NCBI GenBank assembly: GCA_014871665.1
Contig: WGSL01000069.1
Coordinates: 1 to 10,778, forward strand
Source: Collinsella sp.
Lineage (GTDB): Bacteria > Actinomycetota > Coriobacteriia > Coriobacteriales > Coriobacteriaceae
Direction: 5' to 3'
Length of the DNA stretch: 10,778 nt
Every line of letters starts with the position of its first letter. Within the stretch, counting starts at the first letter, position 1. Shown piece after piece: positions 7,069 through 10,778 of this stretch. Made by a program: the position numbers and the translations under genes. The notes under the pieces are model-generated. The model was given only the letters and a program-made list of their open reading frames with translations, ran no database searches and had not been told where the DNA came from.

Positions 7069-7123
7069 AAATATGCAATTCACCTGCGCAAATGCAAAGC
7101 ATACGATAACCAGCGAAAACCAC

Positions 7124-7150
7124 GTGGGTCGGTTAATGGGAGCGACCCAC
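7124..7150 (+). promoter_or_regulatory. GC-rich hairpin in the operon leader
   Basis: GTGGGTCG (7124-7131) and CGACCCAC (7143-7150) are perfect inverted copies around an 11-nt loop, ending 26 nt before the SDR start codon. It has no T-run, so it is not an intrinsic terminator. It could be a binding site for a second regulator or a leader structure that affects translation or mRNA stability. Confidence 0.4.
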
Positions 7151-7176
7151 CGGGAGGCACAAGAAGGGAAGTTCCT

Positions 7177-8058
7177 ATGAGCAATTGGCTTAAGCTCGAG
7201 GGCGATGTCTGCGCCGTGACCGGCGCGCTCGGCGGTATGGGCGTCGAGATTTGCCGCGAGTTCGCCCGCAACGGCGCCAACGTCGTCCTGCTCGACCTGG
7301 ACGAGGAGAAGGTCAAGGCCGCAGCCGCCGACCTCGCCGCCGAGTTTGGCATCCACGCCGAGGGCTACAAGATGAACGCCACCGACGAGGCCGAGGTTCA
7401 GGCCGCCGTCGATGCCACCATCGCCGACTTCGGCCGCGTCGACGTCCTTGTCAACACCGCCGGCATCCTGCGCTTCGCCGCCATGGAGGACCTGCCGCTG
7501 AGCGACTGGGAGCAGGTGCTCAACGTCAACCTCACCGGTTACTTCATCACCTCGCAGCGCTTTGGTCGCGAGATGATCAAGGCCGGCCAGGGTCGCCTGG
7601 TGCACATCTCGACCGTTGCCAGCCACTCCCCCGAGACGTTCTCGGGCGTGTACAGCTCCACCAAGGCGGGCGTCAACATGATGTCCAAGATGCTGGCTGC
7701 CGAATGGGGCCCCTACGGCGTCCGCTCCAACTGCGTCGAGCCTTGCTTCGTTAAGACCCCGATGTCGGCCAACTTCTACGCCGACCCCGAGGTCGAGAAG
7801 AGCCGCAGCCGCCTGATCGCCACGCGCCGCATCGGCGAGGTCAGCGATATCGCCAACGCCGTCATGTTCCTGGCGTCCAAGCGCTCGGACTTTACCACCG
7901 GCGACGCCATCAAGGTCGACGGCGGCTTCTCCAACATGATGGGCGACCTCACCGCCAAGCCCGGCGGCCGTCGCGCCTATGCCGACAACTACCTTAAGAA
8001 CAAGGGTGTCGAGCTCTGGTCCGATGAGTCCGGCGTCGCAAAGCCGACTGACCAGTAA
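7177..8058 (+). CDS. Short-chain dehydrogenase/reductase (SDR family)
   Basis: This 293-residue classical SDR fold catalyses NAD(P)-dependent oxidation or reduction of a hydroxyl/keto group. Visible are the cofactor glycine motif TGALGGMG (15-22), an acidic D40 at the end of the second strand (favours NAD over NADP), the NTAG motif (93-96), N118, and Y159-x3-K163 of the active site. The position 13 residues before Tyr, normally the catalytic Ser, is Thr146 with Ser145 beside it. An alignment shift is possible, and Thr can serve in some SDRs. About 40 residues after the usual VDGG end (248-250) form an unusual C-terminal extension. AAGGGA at 7164-7169 supports the start. First gene of the LysR-controlled operon, 66 bp before the transporter gene. 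Candidate substrates are sugar acids, polyols or other hydroxylated carboxylates; none is shown by the sequence. Confidence 0.9.
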   Translation: MSNWLKLEGDVCAVTGALGGMGVEICREFARNGANVVLLDLDEEKVKAAAADLAAEFGIHAEGYKMNATDEAEVQAAVDATIADFGRVDVLVNTAGILRFAAMEDLPLSDWEQVLNVNLTGYFITSQRFGREMIKAGQGRLVHISTVASHSPETFSGVYSSTKAGVNMMSKMLAAEWGPYGVRSNCVEPCFVKTPMSANFYADPEVEKSRSRLIATRRIGEVSDIANAVMFLASKRSDFTTGDAIKVDGGFSNMMGDLTAKPGGRRAYADNYLKNKGVELWSDESGVAKPTDQ

Positions 8059-8124
8059 ACCAACCTGACAGGGAGGCCCCGCGGACACGCCTGTTCCTCC
8101 CCCGTATCGATTAGAAAGAGTCCA

Positions 8125-9381
8125 ATGGCTTCCACCAACTCCAACAAGGGTCGCGCCGTCGTGCTTTCCGCCGCGTGCGTCACCATGTTCTTCATCAGCT
8201 CCATCGCGCTGTATTCCGTCGTGAGCAAGAACCTGCTCGCCGTCTACCCCGAGTGGTCCAGCGCTCTTACCTGGGCCTTCCCCGTCTTCCAGACCATCAT
8301 GGCCGTGACGGGCATCTTCGCCGGCCGCATCTCCGATAAAATCGGCCCCCGCAACGTCGTGATCGCCGCCGCCGCGTGCTACGGCCTGGGCTGGTTCATG
8401 TCCGGCACCGTCACCGAGCCGTGGCAGTTCTACCTGTGGTTCTCGCTCGTCGCCGCCATCGGCAACGGCCTGGGCTACAACCCCGCGCTCACCACCGGCC
8501 AAAAGTGGTTCATCGACAAGAAGGGTCTCGCCTCCGGCATCACCCTGGCCGCTTCGACCGCCGGTCCCGCCGTGCTGTCCCCGGTGCTCGCCTCGCTGCT
8601 CATCCCGAGCCTGGGCATCTTTGGCGCCCTTAAGGCGCTCGGCGTCATCTTCTTTGTGACGATCGCCGCCTCCGCCCTGTTCCTGAAGGCCCCCGAGGCC
8701 GGTTGGCTGCCCGAGGGCTTCGAGGCCCCCAAGGGCGGCGCGCACGCTGGCACCTTCGGCGACCTCACCCCGGGCGAGATGGTCAAGACCCCGCGCTTCT
8801 GGGTCCTCATCGTCACCTTCGCCTTTGCCGCCACCGCGGGCACCCTGCTCGTGGGCAAGGTTGCCTCCATCGCCGCCGTTCAGCTCTTCGCCGACCCCAC
8901 GAGCGCCGCGGCCGTCGCCCTCGGCGGTGTGGTGGTCTCCGTCAACACCTGCGCCAACCTGGTCGGCCGTCTGTCCTTTGGCCAGATCATCGACAAGCTC
9001 GGCGCCTATAAGTCGCTGCTCATCAGCCTTGTCGTCACCATCGTCGCACTCGTCATCATGTCGATGAGCTTTACGCAGGCCATGTTCTTTGTGGCGCTCG
9101 CTCTGCTCGGCTTTAGCTTTGGCGCTCTGCTCGTCATCTACCCGCCGCTCACCGGTGGCGCCTTTGGCACCAGTAACATCGGCGTCAACTACGGCATCAT
9201 GTTTTTGGGTTATGCCGCTTCCACCTGGATCAGCCAGCCCATCACCGCCGTGCTGTATCACGCCGAGGCCGGCAGCGCCGCCTACCAGCAGTCCTTCTAC
9301 GGCGCCATTGTGATCGCCGCCATCGCCGTCGTGCTCACCGTCTACATGATGGTCTCCGACAGCAAGAAGAAGTCCGCCTAG
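8125..9381 (+). CDS. Major facilitator superfamily transporter, OFA-like
   Basis: This 418-residue protein has about 12 hydrophobic segments and a short hydrophilic central loop (about 190-222). MFS motif A is seen at GRISDKIGPR (67-76), with its second-half counterpart GRLSFGQIIDKLG (281-293). The KWFIDKKGLASGI segment (127-139) and the APEAGWLPEGF segment (189-199) resemble the oxalate/formate antiporter (OFA) group, whose known members move carboxylates, often by exchange. It sits in the inner membrane and probably imports the operon's substrate, exports its product, or exchanges the two. The ribosome binding site is weak (AGAAAGAG, 8113-8120), so expression may depend on coupling with the SDR gene. 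The substrate is unknown. Confidence 0.9.
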   Translation: MASTNSNKGRAVVLSAACVTMFFISSIALYSVVSKNLLAVYPEWSSALTWAFPVFQTIMAVTGIFAGRISDKIGPRNVVIAAAACYGLGWFMSGTVTEPWQFYLWFSLVAAIGNGLGYNPALTTGQKWFIDKKGLASGITLAASTAGPAVLSPVLASLLIPSLGIFGALKALGVIFFVTIAASALFLKAPEAGWLPEGFEAPKGGAHAGTFGDLTPGEMVKTPRFWVLIVTFAFAATAGTLLVGKVASIAAVQLFADPTSAAAVALGGVVVSVNTCANLVGRLSFGQIIDKLGAYKSLLISLVVTIVALVIMSMSFTQAMFFVALALLGFSFGALLVIYPPLTGGAFGTSNIGVNYGIMFLGYAASTWISQPITAVLYHAEAGSAAYQQSFYGAIVIAAIAVVLTVYMMVSDSKKKSA

Positions 9382-9389
9382 TTTTACCG

Positions 9390-9420
9390 ATGCGACAAAG
9401 GGACAGCCCCTTTGTCGCAT
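9390..9420. repeat. Intra-operon palindrome, 13-bp perfect arms
   Basis: ATGCGACAAAGGG (9390-9402) and CCCTTTGTCGCAT (9408-9420) are exact inverted copies around a 5-nt loop (ACAGC). It lies between the MFS stop and the next ribosome binding site. No T-run follows on the plus strand, so full termination is unlikely. It may be an mRNA-processing or stability hairpin, a partial attenuator, or a palindromic intergenic repeat. Confidence 0.7.
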
Positions 9421-9450
9421 TCCACCGGTCACCAGTATTAAGGAGTCGAA

Positions 9451-10491
9451 ATGTCTGAGCTCAACCCCGTCCGCATTGCCGTTATCGGCGCCGGCGCCAT
9501 GGGCCGCAACCACATCCGCTTTGTCACCGAGGAGCCCGAGGCCGAGCTCGTCGCCATCGCCGACGCCTTTGAGGGCGCCCGCGCCACGGCCGAGGCCGCC
9601 GGCGTGCCGTTTTACACCGATCCCGCTCAGATGATGGACGAGGTCAAGCCCGAGGCCGTCATTATCGCCACCCCCAACGACCTGCACCTGGGCGTTGCCC
9701 GCGAGGCTGTAAAGCGCAAAATCGTGCCGCTTGTCGAAAAGCCGATCTCCAACGACCTGGAGGATGCCCAGGCCTTCGCTGCCGAGGCCGAGACCGCCGG
9801 CGTGCCCGTGCTCGTGGGTCAGCACCGTCGCCACAACCCCTTCGTCAACAAGGCCAAGGAGATCATCGAGTCCGGCGAGCTGGGCAAGCTCACCGTGTCG
9901 AGCTTCCACTACATGATCTATAAGAATGACGAGTACTTCGATGTCGAATGGCGCCGCAAGAAGGGTGCCGGCCCGATTCTGGTCAACCTGGTGCACGACG
10001 TCGACCTGCTCCGCTACCTGCTGGGCGAGCCCGTTGCCGTCCAGGGTATGCAGTCCAGCGCCGCCCGCGGTTTTGAGACCGAGGACTCCGCCGTGGTCAA
10101 CGTCCGTTTTGCCGATGGCGCGCTCGCAAGCATGACCATCTCCGACGCCACCGCCAGCCCCTGGAACTGGGAGGCAACCGCTCGCGAGGACCCGCAGTAC
10201 CGCCCCTTCGACGCCGACGCCTACTTTATCGGCGGCACTAAGGGCGCCCTGTCGCTGCCCCGCCTGCACCAGTTCTCCTACGACGGCGCCTCCAACTGGC
10301 ACAAGCCGCTGCAGATGGAGATTCCGGCCGTCGACCCGGCACTGCCGCACAAGATGCAGCTCAAGCACTTTGTGAAGGTTGTCCGCCGCGAGGTCGAGCC
10401 CGTCGTGACCCCCGCCGACAACGTTAAGACGCTCACGCTTCTCAACGCTATCAAGGAGGCCGCCGAGACCGGCCAGCTCGTCGAGCTGTAA
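9451..10491 (+). CDS. Gfo/Idh/MocA-family NAD(P)-dependent oxidoreductase
   Basis: This 346-residue protein has the two-domain architecture of the glucose-fructose oxidoreductase / inositol dehydrogenase family. The N-terminal Rossmann domain has GAGAMG (13-18), the strand-end D38 and the ATPNDLH segment (73-79). The conserved EKP motif (96-98, catalytic K97) follows. The C-terminal domain carries the VNLVHDVDLLRYLLG helix (178-192), whose H182 and D185 occupy the usual catalytic positions. Such enzymes oxidise or reduce a hydroxyl of sugars, inositols, sugar acids or related cyclic polyols. The start has a good AAGGAG at 9440-9445. Third and last gene of the operon, 69 bp after the transporter. 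With the SDR it gives the locus two independent dehydrogenases, consistent with sequential oxidation or with oxidation and re-reduction of one substrate. Confidence 0.92.
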   Translation: MSELNPVRIAVIGAGAMGRNHIRFVTEEPEAELVAIADAFEGARATAEAAGVPFYTDPAQMMDEVKPEAVIIATPNDLHLGVAREAVKRKIVPLVEKPISNDLEDAQAFAAEAETAGVPVLVGQHRRHNPFVNKAKEIIESGELGKLTVSSFHYMIYKNDEYFDVEWRRKKGAGPILVNLVHDVDLLRYLLGEPVAVQGMQSSAARGFETEDSAVVNVRFADGALASMTISDATASPWNWEATAREDPQYRPFDADAYFIGGTKGALSLPRLHQFSYDGASNWHKPLQMEIPAVDPALPHKMQLKHFVKVVRREVEPVVTPADNVKTLTLLNAIKEAAETGQLVEL

Positions 10492-10563
10492 TGCCTTAAG
10501 AGCGACCGCGGCAGAAACCCCATGCCGAACCCTTCGGTCCGTCACCAACAAGCCCCTCTTCTT

Positions 10564-10599
10564 TGCCCCGCGAGCAGCCTCCTGCCCGCGGGGCATTTT
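10564..10599 (+). terminator. Intrinsic terminator of the oxidoreductase operon
   Basis: TGCCCCGCG (10564-10572) pairs with CGCGGGGCA (10587-10595). After one mismatch an inner GCAG/CTGC helix (10574-10577 with 10582-10585) continues the stem, and TTTT follows at 10596-10599. The GC-rich stem with a T-run 72 nt after the last stop codon fits the end of the operon. Confidence 0.85.
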
Positions 10600-10728
10600 G
10601 CTACCTTGCCGACGATTTTTCTGGGGCGGGGGCTATTTTGCACCTCGGCTTGATTCGTTCGCCACGAAATGGGCCTATCTACTACGTTTAACCGACCGCC
10701 CTCAACCATGCCGAATTTCCTAAAAATC
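10600..10728. other. Gene-free spacer between two terminators
   Basis: No supported gene lies here. It contains a G-rich run (10623-10632, GGGGCGGGGG) and a C/A-rich stretch toward the end. A minus-strand frame stays open across it but has no ribosome binding site and runs through the operon terminator, so it is not called. Confidence 0.5.
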
Positions 10729-10729
10729 A

Positions 10730-10754
10730 AAACCACCCCTAAAAGGGGTGGTTT
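10730..10754 (-). terminator. Terminator for a minus-strand gene right of the window
   Basis: AAACCACCCCT (10730-10740) and AGGGGTGGTTT (10744-10754) are perfect inverted copies around AAA. Read on the minus strand the stem is followed by a T-rich tail (TTTTGATTTTT), stronger than anything following it on the plus strand. This suggests a convergent gene whose 3' end lies beyond 10778. Bidirectional action is possible. Confidence 0.7.
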
Positions 10755-10778
10755 GCTCTTAGGGTATAACCCTTGGAT

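Noticed and set aside
7177..8058. Bile-acid hydroxysteroid dehydrogenase
   Set aside because: Tempting because gut Collinsella encode such SDRs, but nothing in the sequence identifies a steroid substrate, and the sugar/polyol-type partner enzyme points elsewhere.
6946..10596. A 1216-codon open frame on the minus strand
   Set aside because: It runs antisense through three well-supported plus-strand genes and the LysR control region. Its composition (Gly, Asp, His, Val-rich, no domain) is what a C/G-ending codon bias produces on the opposite strand.

Overview
The window looks like chromosomal DNA of a GC-rich, anaerobic gut actinobacterium of the class Coriobacteriia, most likely Collinsella or a close relative. 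This is inferred from the strong C/G third-position codon bias, AGGAG-type ribosome binding sites, the MarR plus heterodimeric ABC exporter module, and the OFA-type MFS / SDR / Gfo-Idh-MocA metabolic operon. No ribosomal RNA or marker gene is present to prove the genus.

Layout. Positions 1-198 hold a gene-free left edge with a perfect 12-bp-arm palindrome (72-99), a promoter (115-143) and a dyad that may be the MarR operator (142-177). Next is a three-gene operon, 199-4424: a MarR-family regulator and the two halves of a heterodimeric ABC exporter. The genes are joined by two 8-nt start/stop overlaps. The two ATPases are asymmetric: the first carries a non-canonical catalytic Asp and a Gln at the H-switch, and the second carries a degenerate LSQGQ signature. 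Together they should form one degenerate and one competent ATP site. Positions 4425-4957 are non-coding but densely structured: a nested hairpin (4436-4517), an 18-bp-stem terminator (4545-4587), and an array of six alternately oriented 15-bp elements with strict 33/29-bp spacing (4596-4767). A promoter (4864-4891) then leads to a membrane-anchored GGDEF diguanylate cyclase (4958-6049).

The right half is a metabolic locus. A LysR-type regulator (6066-6944, minus strand) is divergent from an operon of a short-chain dehydrogenase (7177-8058), an OFA-like major facilitator transporter (8125-9381) and a Gfo/Idh/MocA-family oxidoreductase (9451-10491). A 13-bp-arm palindrome sits between the last two genes, and a terminator closes the operon at 10564-10599. 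The shared control region holds a good promoter, a T-N11-A dyad typical of LysR boxes, and a GC-rich hairpin in the presumed leader. The last ~180 bp are gene-free and end in a terminator oriented for a minus-strand gene entering from the right.

How the parts work together. The left operon is a self-regulated export (drug or metabolite efflux) module. The right operon is probably a small-molecule uptake/oxidation or exchange cassette, with two NAD(P)-dependent oxidoreductases around one carrier under LysR control. Its substrate cannot be read from the sequence. The most unusual non-coding signal is the phased inverted repeat array upstream of the diguanylate cyclase gene.
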